A DNA stretch of 62,817 bases from Sperchopsis tessellata (taxonomy: Eukaryota > Arthropoda > Insecta > Coleoptera > Hydrophilidae), in NCBI GenBank assembly GCA_033557685.1, contig JAWQRN010000005.1, positions 1-62,817 of the forward strand, in the 5' to 3' direction. Positions within the stretch are counted from its first letter, which is position 1. Each line of letters opens with the position of its first letter. Of this stretch, positions 26,501 to 34,728 are shown in pieces. Both the position numbers and the translations under genes were made by a program. A model generated the notes under the pieces. That model was not told where the DNA came from. It made no database searches and was given only the letters and a program-made list of their open reading frames with translations.

Positions 26501-28411
26501 ATAGGTCTTGGAATACCTGCTAATACTGAAGTAATTAAATTAAAGACTCACGCAAGTAAGTTACCAATTTTATATATACTACTTTTTCCAACTGACCCAT
26601 ACTCTCAGAAAAAAATCTATCGGGTACTAAGTAAAATATTGTCCAATAGCATCTTTGACAATTTAATACATTTTAAGGTTTTAGAATAAAGAAAACAACT
26701 GATGGAGAGGGTCAAAACTATAAGATTGTCTTACTTCAACAAATTCATTTACCAATAAGATCACAAATGCTTTTTATCCAAAGCAGATTTATATTTTTGA
26801 ATTGTATTTCCATGGGTTTCTTAATACTAACGTTTGCTAAATATATAGTGAATAAACGAAATCCTTTTAGCATCCCAGAAAGCTGGTGTGATTAGTTTTT
26901 TCCCAAAAAATTGTGGTTTGGCCTTTTTTGATGGTGGAAGGTCCTGACGAAACCGCTGTATCAATTCCTGTTTAATGTGAGGATCCCAGTGATATACCCG
27001 TCTCATCCCCAGTAATAATTTATGAAGAAAATGTTTTTACTCAGATATAAGAAATCTGGGTATCTACCTCGCAAACTCCCATTTCATACTGAATTGGTAA
27101 TTACAGAGCAGTACCAAATTTTCTTTTTTTGTATCGTGCCTTCAGTACAGGCCTCCCCAGGTCACCCAAACATTGAGTGAATCAAAATAATTCTCTACCC
27201 CATCAAAAGAAATTACGCCAATATTTCACTTAAATATAAGATGGTGCATCTTTCTCATCCACAACAGTGATATTTGCGTTGTCAACAAATAAACTCTCAA
27301 ATCATTATAAACCGCACAATTTAGATACAATTTGGCAGACCTTGTTGAACCATTGAAATAAGAGGATCAGCAGGCATAGCTCAAATTTTGTTCTACTTTT
27401 GGCAATTTCTGTTACATATCACCTATATTTTTTTATATTTTTAGCTGTTCCTTCACCTCCAACAGCTCCATTAGAAATGAGGACAATAGGACCTAACGCA
27501 ATAGTTGTAGAATGGGGCCAGCCCGAATGGGATGGTGGAGCTCCTCTACAAGGGTACCACATTGCCATAAGAGATGTAAAGAAGACGATGTGGATGGAAA
27601 TTGGTCGTGTGTCTAAAGGTACCCAGAAGTTCACTATTAGAGATTTACAAGAAGACCATGACTACCTCATCAGAATATTTGCTAAAAATGAAATTGGTTT
27701 GAGTGACCCCTTGGAATCTGACGAACCCTTCAAAATTCTTCCTTCGGAAGGTAAGATCACAAAAGCTAATCTATAATCTTTTACACCTGAATAGAATTCT
27801 TACAAACCTCTTACAGAATACCCAGATATCTATAACTTTATCAATTTGTAAAAGTCAATAGTTAAACCTTAACACAGTCAATGCCATAACCCCTACACAA
27901 GATAATTACTATTTAACCTTAGGATCATCTTATACTTTTACAGGAAATAAATTACCTAACATGGGACACATTCAAACAATTCAAACTTATTACCTTAAAA
28001 TTAATCTTAAAAATCAAAAAAACATTATTCATTAGCGTTTGAAATTATATCGCAACGCATCTAATCATATCAACTATTGTATTGTCTAGGGTAAGCAATA
28101 AAGCATAAAATTTGAACGACGCAAATGTCTCATATTCCTCTACAAGATCTTTCAAAGAAAGTTATAGACACATGGGATCTAGAAGAATTATATGGAACTT
28201 AAATAAATTTTTGTTTATAGGAGTTGAAGAAGATGATTTCAAGGCCGACTTCACAGATCGCGAATCATCGCAGTCGTTTACAACAACAACATCATGGCTC
28301 CGTGACAACAGCATGGATGCAGATATTCGTTCATACAGTAAGGGCAAACTCTTACGTAGAGACGACTATTTCTTCAAGATTTGGTGTTCATCCAGATCTT
28401 TGTTCAAATAA
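1357..28411 (+). CDS. sls: Sallimus (insect titin/kettin), C-terminal part of gene
   Basis: Giant elastic protein of the insect sarcomere that links Z-disc to thick filament through the connecting filament. The coding exons read as join 1357-11547, 11678-19348, 19564-19875, 19957-20925, 21131-21217, 21531-22597, 24603-24912, 25142-25447, 26256-26555, 27445-27750 and 28221-28411. Together they give about 7,235 residues, with the N-terminus outside the window. Order seen: PEVK repeats, SH3, three Ig, short linker exon, five Ig, three Fn3, basic tail, stop. There is no kinase domain, which separates it from projectin (bent) and twitchin and fits Sls. Known Drosophila Sls has the same general order (Ig/kettin, PEVK, Ig, Fn3) with more Fn3 domains. 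All exon junctions are phase 1 except 22597/24603 (phase 0), and all open frames join without a stop. Exon borders are inferred from GT-AG sites and phase. Confidence 0.9.
11678..19348 (+). CDS. sls: sls PEVK exon B (7,671 bp, 2,557 codons)
   Basis: Second giant PEVK exon with acceptor TTTGCAG at 11671-11677, phase 1. The first half (11,880-16,000) contains three large super-repeats of 1.2-1.4 kb. Each has a QKP..KI.EPE..LAEIKL start, a SRINY-DFPPL module with a predicted acidic/basic helix (VLKT-RRKL-DVD...LEKLDLEFDDL), and a K-GPKPEEEPE tail. The second half (about 16,020-18,800) is classical PEVK with units of EEVAEEITIKK and KPKEPVVEE, including a 222-bp tandem array at 17017-17940. The last 350 bp are less repetitive (acidic EEIIDDGSDAEEL, then PLRRKSTMDY). 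The donor at 19349 (GTTATT) is weak. Stronger donors, also phase 1, lie at 19001 (GTAAGA) and 19190 (GTAAGT), so alternative 5' splice sites are likely. Coding character continues to 19348. Confidence 0.87.
19564..19875 (+). CDS. sls: sls SH3-domain exon
   Basis: The exon (104 codons) runs from acceptor TTTTAG at 19558-19563 to donor GTAAGT at 19876, phase 1 at both ends. The first 25 residues (SLSITKETEIVEEGP) echo the STIQITKEIEEEGP segment near the end of the preceding exon. They are followed by an SH3 fold with an AEADQAIDLVEGERVYVIE RT-loop region, the DWWFVK tryptophan pair, GWAPAHLL with the conserved Pro, and a short helical tail. SH3 domains bind PxxP-type ligands. An SH3 between PEVK and the distal Ig domains is a known feature of insect Sls. 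An intramolecular or partner interaction with the proline-rich PEVK is a reasonable inference but is not shown. Confidence 0.88.
19957..20925 (+). CDS. sls: sls exon with three Ig (I-set) domains
   Basis: The exon (323 codons) has its acceptor CTCTAG at 19951-19956 and donor GTAAAT at 20926, phase 1 at both ends. Three I-set Ig domains are visible. Domain 1 starts near APKFTEKLQP, with FECKVEG, the core W in ITWFRQ, and DAGTFTCVAKN. Domain 2 starts near PPTFSKKPKA, with VDCRL, IKWYF and EGVYEIIAKN, where the F-strand Cys is replaced by Ile. Domain 3 starts near EAPEILETLK, with VTWYKNG and DTAEYTVKAEN, and lacks both canonical cysteines. A Ser/Arg-rich linker (GLSRRSLSRESSL) separates domains 1 and 2 and could be a phosphorylation site. 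Loss of the disulphide is common in intracellular muscle Ig domains. Confidence 0.9.
21131..21217 (+). CDS. sls: sls 87-bp linker exon
   Basis: A short exon of 29 codons, flanked by TCCTGCAG (ending 21130) and a GTTATT donor (21218), phase 1 on both sides. It was found by phase matching because it is too short for an ORF list. It would encode an Ala/Leu-rich linker with the reading TEPAAQLLTREL followed by ITLMEIISSSEQ. It joins Ig domain 3 to Ig domain 4 and is a natural candidate for a skipped cassette. The weak donor lowers certainty. Confidence 0.6.
21531..22597 (+). CDS. sls: sls exon with Ig domains 4-7
   Basis: The exon starts after the acceptor AACATTCCAG (ending 21530), phase 1, and ends at the donor GTAAAA (22598) in phase 0. 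This is the only phase-0 junction in this part of the gene. Four Ig domains in tandem are seen. The fourth begins PPLFIERFQEQ with IIWLRNNEP and GDYKVLAKN. The fifth begins VKFTKKLKKTY with TMECET, TQWWHND and GSYKCTVKD, both Cys present. The sixth begins PEFVKRLQDLEV with VQWKKEG and GEYSCTLLE. The seventh begins PPEIIGSLQDQ with VRWFKDG and GVYSCE, and its last strand comes from the next exon. The intron therefore cuts inside an Ig domain. Confidence 0.9.
22598..24602 (+). other. sls: sls intron containing a degenerate hAT element
   Basis: Two-kilobase intron from GTAAAA to the acceptor TTCATAG (ending 24602). Most of it is occupied by a minus-strand ZMYM1-like hAT relic (separate entry). 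The remaining 450 bases before the acceptor show no recognisable feature. Confidence 0.8.
22835..24110 (-). mobile_element. Relic of a ZMYM1-like hAT transposase
   Basis: Read on the minus strand, 24020-23895 gives CLLFGGESSWTKISMTDLNH then IKKHDNAATYI, the TTF-type zinc-finger/DUF4371 start of ZMYM1-like hAT transposases. Next come RYILNSIIEYV and a RGYDESM block (about 23780-23740, equivalent to the family's G-H-D-E-S segment), then IAQTYGEEIMS and YEHYVHSYA (about 23560-23470). Finally, 22930-22840 reads DFSEAELCFSTLKALKGLKF, the hATC dimerisation segment. Several frameshifts and stops interrupt the frame and the middle is shortened, so it is inactive. The short minus-strand ORF at 23583-23774 is part of it. 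Confidence 0.8.
24603..24912 (+). CDS. sls: sls exon: end of Ig 7 and Ig 8
   Basis: The exon (acceptor AG 24601-24602, donor GTAAGC at 24913) continues the preceding exon in phase 0 and ends in phase 1. Its first residues VGLQKSSARLKVYE finish Ig domain 7. Ig domain 8 follows from STFFIKKLPDV, with VQWLRAGKVLKK and VEYTCVVEE. Only the F-strand Cys is present. Exons 21531-22597 and 24603-24912 must be spliced together to keep the frame; their sum is 1,377 bp. Confidence 0.88.
25142..25447 (+). CDS. sls: sls fibronectin-III domain 1
   Basis: One exon, one domain (102 codons, phase 1 at both ends). It begins ERPSPPQGPLEV, has the conserved core Trp in FTLKWLPSASDGGSPI, then Y in EYIVEMRE, then HGYKFRITARNVIG typical of strand F-G of titin-type Fn3. 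The acceptor is CTGATTCAG (ending 25141) and the donor GTAAGT (25448). Such Fn3 domains lie at the A-band-proximal end of the molecule in muscle giant proteins. Confidence 0.9.
25448..26255 (+). other. sls: sls intron, nothing recognised
   Basis: An 808-bp AT-rich intron with consensus ends. A 60-codon minus-strand frame at 25981-26163 has no recognisable domain and was not called. No mobile element was identified. Confidence 0.6.
26256..26555 (+). CDS. sls: sls fibronectin-III domain 2
   Basis: One exon, one domain (100 codons, phase 1 at both ends), opened by TTTGTAG (ending 26255) and closed by donor GTAAGT (26556). It shows PPGPPENLIAKDV, the Trp in TLEWQPPTNDGGSEI, GYVIEKK, and SEYVFRVFAENAIGLG. 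The pattern DGGSEI-GY is nearly the same as in the flanking Fn3 exons, consistent with tandem exon duplication. Confidence 0.9.
26556..27444 (+). other. sls: sls intron with a mariner relic
   Basis: An 889-bp intron. Its central part holds a minus-strand mariner transposase fragment (separate entry). The rest is AT-rich and unassigned. The acceptor TATTTTTAG ends at 27444. Confidence 0.6.
26870..27035 (-). mobile_element. Mariner transposase relic
   Basis: On the minus strand, about 27025-26870 reads VYHWDPHIKQELIQRF then PPSKKAKPQFFGKK and TPAFWDAK. This matches the mariner block around the second half of motif GDE-W, the YDPE-K segment and the FWD segment. A one-base frameshift separates IITGDETG (with the first catalytic Asp) from the rest. 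No terminal repeats were located. It is inactive and lies antisense in an sls intron. Confidence 0.75.
27445..27750 (+). CDS. sls: sls fibronectin-III domain 3
   Basis: One exon, one domain (102 codons, phase 1 at both ends), between acceptor TTTTTAG (ending 27444) and donor GTAAGA (27751). It begins VPSPPTAPLEMRTI, with VVEWGQPEWDGGAPL, GYHIAIRD, and HDYLIRIFAKNEIGLS. It is the last folded domain of the protein. Confidence 0.9.
27751..28220 (+). other. sls: sls last intron, nothing recognised
   Basis: A 470-bp AT-rich intron ending in TTTATAG at 28220. No coding or mobile sequence was recognised. Confidence 0.6.
28221..28411 (+). CDS. sls: sls terminal exon, C-terminal tail
   Basis: The last coding exon adds 63 residues and a TAA stop at 28409-28411. 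It begins GVEEDDFKADF, is Ser/Thr-rich in the middle (SSQSFTTTTSW), and ends in a basic, aromatic segment with KLLRRDDYFFKIW and SLFK. No known domain is seen. A GTAAGG inside the exon (at 28339, after TCATACA) could act as an alternative donor that removes the basic end. A poly(A) signal lies 800 bp downstream, which supports this as the final exon. Confidence 0.78.
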
Positions 28412-29235
28412 ACAAATTCCCAATTTAGATAACTATTACTATTTAGAGTTTAACAAGCAACAATTGTTACCAAAAATTGAAAAATGCTTGTTACATTGTA
28501 AATATCTATTCTTCCTGAGATGTATATAATTTTGAGATACTTTTACCATTTTTGATAGTCTTTTTTATAAATACTTGATTTGACAATAATTATCTTTTTT
28601 TAATAAGGCTGATTATGAAAAAAATAGAGCCTAGAACTATTTACTACTTATTTAGATACCCAAAGTGGATGGAAAGAGTTACGAATATAATATTTAAATA
28701 ATGCTGAGTTTTCCATAAGAAGTATATCATCCCCGTACATTGGAAAATTTAGTTTTTGCTTATGTAAATTTTGCGAATTGCGTATTGAGAAATGAATTCT
28801 TCCATCCGCTATTAGTGTTACCCTTATATTATGACTTGTAAGGTTAAATTAATTAGTGTACTGTGATAAGAGTTAGGTTTATGATTAAAAAGACTCCTCT
28901 GTAGAGTCGTATGAAAAAGAAAAGATTGAATCTATAATCGAATATAAACTTTTAAACCAAGATTGTGCCTTATTGTTGCTGTTTTTAATGTTATCTATAC
29001 GACATAGTTACTCTTTTGTTTTCAAAATATTTGTTATATTTTAAGTTGATTAAGCTTGCTTTAAACCCTTGTACAATTGTTAAGATATTTACAACTAAAT
29101 TTTAATATCACATGCCATTTGTTCTACAGGGAGGAAATATAGGTGCAAAAAAATCCATTTGTAACAAGTGGTTACAGATATTAAAATTATGTTGTATTTA
29201 ATGTTCAATAAACGAAAATTATACTTACTGTTTTT
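28412..29235 (+). other. sls: sls 3' UTR (putative)
   Basis: AT-rich sequence between the sls stop codon and the first canonical AATAAA in good context (29207-29212). No coding potential was seen. The UTR length is inferred from the signal only. Confidence 0.5.
29207..29212 (+). terminator. sls: Putative sls poly(A) signal AATAAA
   Basis: Canonical AATAAA 796 bp after the stop, followed within 20-30 bp by a T-rich stretch (CTGTTTTTATTTC). This is a plausible cleavage context, but other AT-rich variants nearby could be used. Confidence 0.5.
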
Positions 29236-30611
29236 ATTTCATTTAAGACTTCAATCCTATTATTTCATACTTAATTTGTGCCTACAAGACCTAGTAAAAT
29301 ACAACTGATGAATAATAAGTCAGTCCAGGCTGTAGAATGTTTAGCTTTCTATAAGCTATTATAAAGTTTTATAACTGAATATTACGGATGGTTAAATTTA
29401 CAGCAAAGCTAAATATCTGTAAAAACGGTCCGATAAGTACAGTATTGTAAATCTATAGTACATTAAAAAATATACATATATATAAACATAAAAATAAATA
29501 TGGATGTAAACAATAAATGTTAAAGCAAAACACCAAACACAAATTTTAACCTCTTTTTCAGTGTATAACACTATCACAGAATTCTTAGTACCTTACATAA
29601 TCTTCTATATTAGAAAAAATCTATTCACGTTAGCAATGTGTTAAATTTAAAAATTCAAAATGTTGTGCATTTGTCACTAGCCAATAGGGCATCTCAAGAT
29701 AATATTTGCTTCTAGTTGAAATTATGCAGATCAGTGTTCTTTATATAGTTTTCTAAATATCACTCTGGACAGGTAAGTACTCAGGTAACAGTAAGTATTT
29801 TTATTCTCCTGAATAAGGACCTACAACTTTCTACGAAAGGTGCTTCACACATCATTCTTATTGCTCTCGTTTACAAATCAAATACCTCTTCCACTGTAGG
29901 TGAATCACTCTACACCAGAATTCGAACATATGTACAGGTGTCCCAAATTCGATTCTCTATTTGGGATGAAAATTATCTAGTTCATATGTCCACTGTAACG
30001 AGGGACATTTTCAAGACAAGTGATTTTACATCAATAATTGAACACGACAACTGTTCATACACTTTCCACCCGGAAATACAATTCATAGTAATAATAACCA
30101 CGGGAGTTTAGAACAATTAATTATTTAAAATTAGGTATTTTTAAAAAATCAAAAAAACGGAAAAATTATTTTTTATTTCGCTATTATTCCTTTATTTTTA
30201 AAATTTTTCAAAATCTATAAACACATTTCTACAGCAAATTTTTATTTCACATATATTTAAAAAATAAAAAAATTTACTTACAGAGCTTCGTCTTTTATGA
30301 GACATCATCAATTTCATTTTTTGACCCCAAATACAAATTTATATTTTATAGTTAGATCTAAGACATCTGTGAATAAGTTACACTTATAATGTGCAGTCCA
30401 CATACATTGATTACCAAAAATGTCTTACAAAAAAAGAAAAAGGGTAATATGATACCAATTTTTATTTCAAATATAAATGCAACAATATTCAGAATCTCAT
30501 AGTAAACAATCAGGAAATCTAAATTCAAGTACATTTAGGTCTAAATTTTGAAAATAACAGTGGTGAGATTGGTGTATTTAAAGATATTCTGGGAAAAATA
30601 CCTGTCTTACC
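29236..30611. other. Intergenic, nothing recognised apart from a MITE scrap
   Basis: AT-rich DNA downstream of sls. Near 30060-30090 a CTTTCCACCCGGAAA block matches the piece at 47-62, so it is a scrap of the same MITE family. Nothing else was recognised. Confidence 0.5.
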
Positions 30612-30799
30612 ATTATATCTTCAGATTTTCTGGGCGATAACTGTGTCAAACGTGTTAGGTATAGAGAGCTACATGTCAGTCTATAACTAGCACTTTTGCG
30701 ATCTACATGTCTTGATAATGTACCCTGCAACAATGGGCGAAACGTCGGCAAGAAGAAAAGCCAACACACAGTTATCTTCCAAAATACCTGAAAATATCT
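30612..30799. mobile_element. MITE with ~32-bp terminal inverted repeats (copy 1)
   Basis: The left end reads ATTATATCTTCAG then a T-rich/GGG stretch then GATAACTGTGT. The reverse complement of the right end reads ATATTTTCAGG then TTTTGGAAGATAACTGTGT. The interior has GAGCTACATGTC and GGGCGAAACGTCGGC, blocks shared with copies at 46102, 36842, 44140 and 1. No ORF is present. It is non-autonomous; the parent transposon is not seen here. Confidence 0.65.
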
Positions 30800-31439
30800 A
30801 CGGAGACCGTGGAAGACTACGTTCAAAATTCACTGACCACTGTTGCTTATCTATTTAAATGGAATAAATCCTCTTAATATCATACTTTTTGTTGTTTTTT
30901 TAAAGACATTTTGACAAATAATGTTGCTACTTAAGGATCGAAAAACACTCAAATATATTAATAATAAACTTGCATTTAGGTTACAGCCATCATAGATCTA
31001 TATGTATAAAGAAAACTTTGTGTTTTTGGAACCATAATATCAAAATATTTACCATGTATGATATATTGTTGAAATCACAATAAAAAATTCGATAAAATGC
31101 CATATTGAGAAATGATGATAGCCACTAATTAGAAAAATAATCTTGATATCATATTGAAAACAAAAAGTTAGAATCAAATTCCGATATCTTAAAATGATCA
31201 ACAAAATGACTGTAGAGAAGTAACACTCAAAAATAAGATAATAAAATGTAAAAGTTTCAAAATTTTAAGTGTTTTTCAATTTTTTTAAAAATAAGTGTAT
31301 ATAGATCAGTTTTGATAATGAATTATTGCTCCCTATAAGAATATGCAAAATACCGAATTTAAACCTACCTTCTATCTCTTGAGAATTGAATTTAAGATAC
31401 CTGTACATATGTGAAAAGTGACAATTTCATGTTGATTTG

Positions 31440-31692
31440 ATTTGATTCAAGCTAAGAAGGTGCAGGTAAAAATAGAGGAAGAACAACGAAGATCATTTGA
31501 ACATCTGAACAGACTGGAAGAGGAGAACGAGACAAGAATTTGGAAAGAAAAAAGTACAAGATAAAGAACAAGAGGAAGAGCAGTCATGGAGTGGGATGCA
31601 GAGATAGCTAAAATCATAGGTCGCAGTGGGGGAGACTGGGAACAGGCAAGGGATCGAGTGAAATGGTGCAGATTCTGCCAGACCCTGTAAAA
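31440..31692 (+). mobile_element. 3' end fragment of a non-LTR retrotransposon (LINE)
   Basis: A short plus-strand frame (about 31586-31690) reads EWDAEIAKIIGRSGGDW then ARDRVKWCRF and a stop. That is the typical extreme C-terminus of RTE/craft-like LINE polyproteins, where W-x-x-x-A-x-DRxxW-R is conserved. The upstream 120 bases are highly Lys/Glu-rich in translation and not assignable. It is truncated. The unclassified repeat at 31745 starts shortly after, and could be the 3' UTR of the same LINE. Confidence 0.45.
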
Positions 31693-31744
31693 GGAAAGAA
31701 TAAAAAGAAACCTCTACATCCTGAATAATATTCAATTAGTATGA

Positions 31745-33240
31745 TAGCAAGTTTTCTTACGAATGTAAAGCATATATACAAGAAATTGAAAAATACTGTA
31801 TTGTGCGAATTGATGTGAATACAATATTGTTGCAAATTGATGTGAACACAGGCAAATTTATGTTAAATATAGTTTATTGAAAGAAAAAAATATATGCAAT
31901 ACTAGTTTATATATCTTTTAGTGTTATTCAATAGGGGATATGTCCCCCTCTGGCTTGTATTATGGCTTCAACTCGTTTTGGCATAGAGTCCTTTAATTTT
32001 TTGCAATTCTCTTTGATTTTGTCATCTCGGAACCACACCTGAATGACAGCTTCAATCATCTGAGCTTTTATTGTACAATCTATGTTAAGCAATGTGGCCT
32101 TGCATTTAGACCAAGTCCTCAATGGGATTAAGATCTGGTGAGTTTCCAGGCCAATCTAGGAGAGTCACCTTCTTGTCCTTGAAATATTTCAACATCTTCT
32201 TGGAAACATGACATGGTACTAAATCTTGCTGAAAAATTTGTTCAGTAACTGCTTGAACTCTTACCAGTTCTCTGGACAAACATGTTTCTAACATCGCTTT
32301 ATATTTTTCACTGTTTATCATGCCTTCGATGGGTATAAGTTTTCCTGTTCCCATATATGAAAAACAAACCCAAAGCATGTTTTTCACTGTTTGGACCAAG
32401 TGAGTTGCAGTTACCTTTTCGTCCACACTTTTCCGCACAAACTTTGATCGGTACTCCTGCACCAGAGAGTGTATCTCATCAGAGAACAAGACATTTCTCC
32501 AGTGTTGTTCTGTCCAATAAGCATATTTTTTGGTCCAAGTCAGCCTTTTTTTAAGGTCTTACTGCTTTTCTTCCTCCCTCAAAAAGGCGTCAACGAATTG
32601 CTGAGTCGTGAATTTTCACTCCAGCCTTTTCTAAACCTTGCTGAAGATCATAACTTGTCTTTCCAGGTTTCAATTTGCTATTTCTCAAAAGATAAGATTT
32701 ATCTCGGGGAGTTGTCTTCCTTTTTCTTCCACATTTCCCTTTCGTTGAACTTCAACTGATCCAGTCTCCCTTTTTTGTTTGATTATCTCACACTCACTAG
32801 CAATGTTTCTTTGCATCAGGGATGTGTGCTCACTAAGTGTAAATATTTTTTCTCTTTTCCTTGGCGTAATATCCAAGATACCATGAAATAGGAAAAACCA
32901 ACCAAAATCTATTATTTCTCACAAATTCACAAAAACACGTGTAACTAAGTGAAAGTAACCGGCAGAACGTTCAAACGAACACTGGCAATAATTTATTGCA
33001 GAATGACAGGTTATGTGATCTGTATACAAACAGCTGTCAAAATTGTCACAGCAGTGCTACTATCTTTAAATAATAAAGGAATGCTCAATGTACACATTAA
33101 TTCGCACAATACTGTATATTACACGTCTCAGATAGTCAGTAACAAAGCAGTGCTTATGTAGTCTAATTACAGAAACACGGTGTCCACAGCATTTTGGTTT
33201 GTTCCTATATTTGTGATATATGTTTGATTTCTGTATTGTA
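31745..33240 (+). repeat. Unclassified ~210-bp repeat, copy interrupted by a Tc1 element
   Basis: The left piece (31745-31795) carries AAAGCATATATACAAG. The right piece (33117-33240) carries AACAAAGCAGTGCT, GAAACACGGTGTCCAC and GTTTGATTTCTGTATT. The same blocks occur contiguously, in this order, in the copies at 49128-49312 and 52111-52330. Here they are split exactly at a TA by the 1,319-bp Tc1 element. Confidence 0.7.
31796..33114 (-). mobile_element. Complete but mutated Tc1-like transposon (1,319 bp)
   Basis: The ends are C-T-GTATTGTGCGAATTGATG (left) and its near-perfect complement at the right end (CATTAATTCGCACAATACTG). TA flanks both sides, the Tc1/mariner target-site duplication. 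The minus strand encodes a degenerate transposase. The N-terminal part (about 32870-32700) carries ETGSVEVQRKG. The DDE domain follows (32489-32106) with FSDEIHS, QQDLVPCH and GNSPDLNPIEDLV; the usual reading of the second motif is D-N-A-P-x-H. Frameshifts separate the N-terminal and catalytic parts, so no intact transposase is encoded. It is non-autonomous but structurally whole. Confidence 0.88.
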
Positions 33241-33642
33241 ATTTACTGTCTTGTTTAGCTTTTTCATTACATACTTCAATAATATAGTCTGCCAATGTTA
33301 GGGTTAGGTTAGAAAAATGTATGCCTAAAAATGTTACTGTTTAAACAGGCACAATTTAAATTTTCCTGTAATCTTAAAATCTGAGTCTTCTCCACATTCC
33401 TCTTCAGTCTCTTACCGCTAAACCATTTTTTCAACTTGTGCGAAGTTTATCTTGTTTTTTACCAAGGCATAATAATAATAATATCCTTCTGGAATTTGAT
33501 GTCATCGACAAACAAGCAAAAAAAAATCTGAGGAGCTACATGTTAGGTGTGAAGCAACAGTAACCATCTACGCCACTGGAGAAAAGCTGAAATACCTTTT
33601 CAGGCATGCGCACTTGTGTACAAAACAAAAGGTGTTTGAAAT
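33241..33642. other. Intergenic, nothing recognised
   Basis: AT-rich DNA between the repeat copy and the foldback element, including a short (ATA)n run near 33470. No coding or mobile signature was seen. Confidence 0.5.
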
Positions 33643-33893
33643 GGTTATAATCGTGGTAGGAGGAGATAGGTATGCTCATAAGAGCAACGTATTTAAGTTC
33701 GATTTACGAAGCTACGTCAGCTGGGAATACGTCAGATAAAGATCGAATTTCGCTTGTTTGTAGTGGTAAGGACACCGAAGCTAAATGAAATTCAACCTTA
33801 ATCGGACGCGTTCCTAGTTGACGTAATGAGCACTGGTAAGACGTTCGCGGGACGTGCAAGAGCATGCCATCTCTACTCATACCATGGTTATAA
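33643..33893. mobile_element. Foldback MITE candidate (251 bp)
   Basis: The left end GGTTATAATCGTGG...GGTATGCTC is the imperfect complement of the right end GAGCATGCCATCTC...GGTTATAA, about 35 bp. Inner segments (ACGTCAGCTGGGAATACG against CGTTCCTAGTTGACGTAAT) also pair, so most of the element folds back on itself around 33768. It is more GC-rich than its surroundings. A minus-strand ORF over it has no known domain and is read as a by-product. Confidence 0.5.
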
Positions 33894-34494
33894 TTCTTTT
33901 TCCAATCAAGATCTCTACAAGTATAAAAGATCGACGCGCTGCACGAAAAAGTAAACACACAACATTAGTTGCATTCCATGTTTATCTTATTTTAACAAGT
34001 GTTATGTATTGAATTTTAATGTTCTTTTTATGTAAGGTTTTAGTGTATTAAATTAATTAAACAAATAAACAAGTTTCCATCGCTACCTACGCAAACAAAA
34101 GACGTAACATTAGGTCATTTAAAAACAGCACTGGATCCAAAATTAAACATACCTCTGCAATAAAAACCAACCAACATTTCAAAATAAAATATGTTACATT
34201 TCCTTGTTTTAAAATTATGATTTATGTAGAAACATATATGGAGAGATTCATCTTTTTTATTTTCAATCGAATTACTGTAACATAAAAAGAAACCTTTTAC
34301 AACCTAACAACTCAAAACTTTGTATTTGTCAACAGATTCCTTATTGCAGAAGGGGGCCAATTCATCCCTGACAAAAAACCTCTTTCCATCCCTTTCTGCT
34401 CTTTGCCAGCTGTGAAGTAAAATTATTCGTGCATATATGGATTAGAAAACACTAGGATTTATGACCTTTTCCAACTCTTCTGCTAACATAGATG
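33894..34494. other. Intergenic, nothing recognised
   Basis: AT-rich sequence without recognisable genes. It separates the foldback element from the Tc1 relic. Confidence 0.5.
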
Positions 34495-34728
34495 TTATTT
34501 TAGGAGCACTTGTTTTTGCATTTTCACAGATATTTTGAAATACGAACGTTTTGTCTCTTCACGTAACACTTTAGGACGTCCATTTCCGAGTTTATACTTT
34601 TTTATAATTGAATGTACAATTGAAACTGCAGGTTTAACTGTTTTATCAATTTCCCGATAAGATTTTTAATTTTTGTGCATGTTAATATCACGCTCTTCAA
34701 CTGAAGATTCCTTTTGTTTTAGTTTCAT
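34495..34728 (-). pseudogene. Relic of a Tc1-type transposase N-terminus
   Basis: The minus strand starts with an ATG at 34728 (MKLKQKESSVEERD). After one in-frame stop it runs through YREIDKTVKPAVSIVHSII, KKYKLGNGRPKVLREE and YFKISVKM to a stop at 34495. This is the paired helix-turn-helix plus GRPK hook of Tc1-like transposases. The catalytic part is absent. It belongs to a different subfamily from the element at 31796. Confidence 0.7.

Noticed and set aside
32106..32489. Intact Tc1 transposase gene
   Set aside because: Only the catalytic part is open. The N-terminal segments are in other frames, so the element is mutated.
33704..33958. 84-codon minus-strand gene
   Set aside because: It lies across the foldback element and its frame is a consequence of the inverted repeat. 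No known domain is present.
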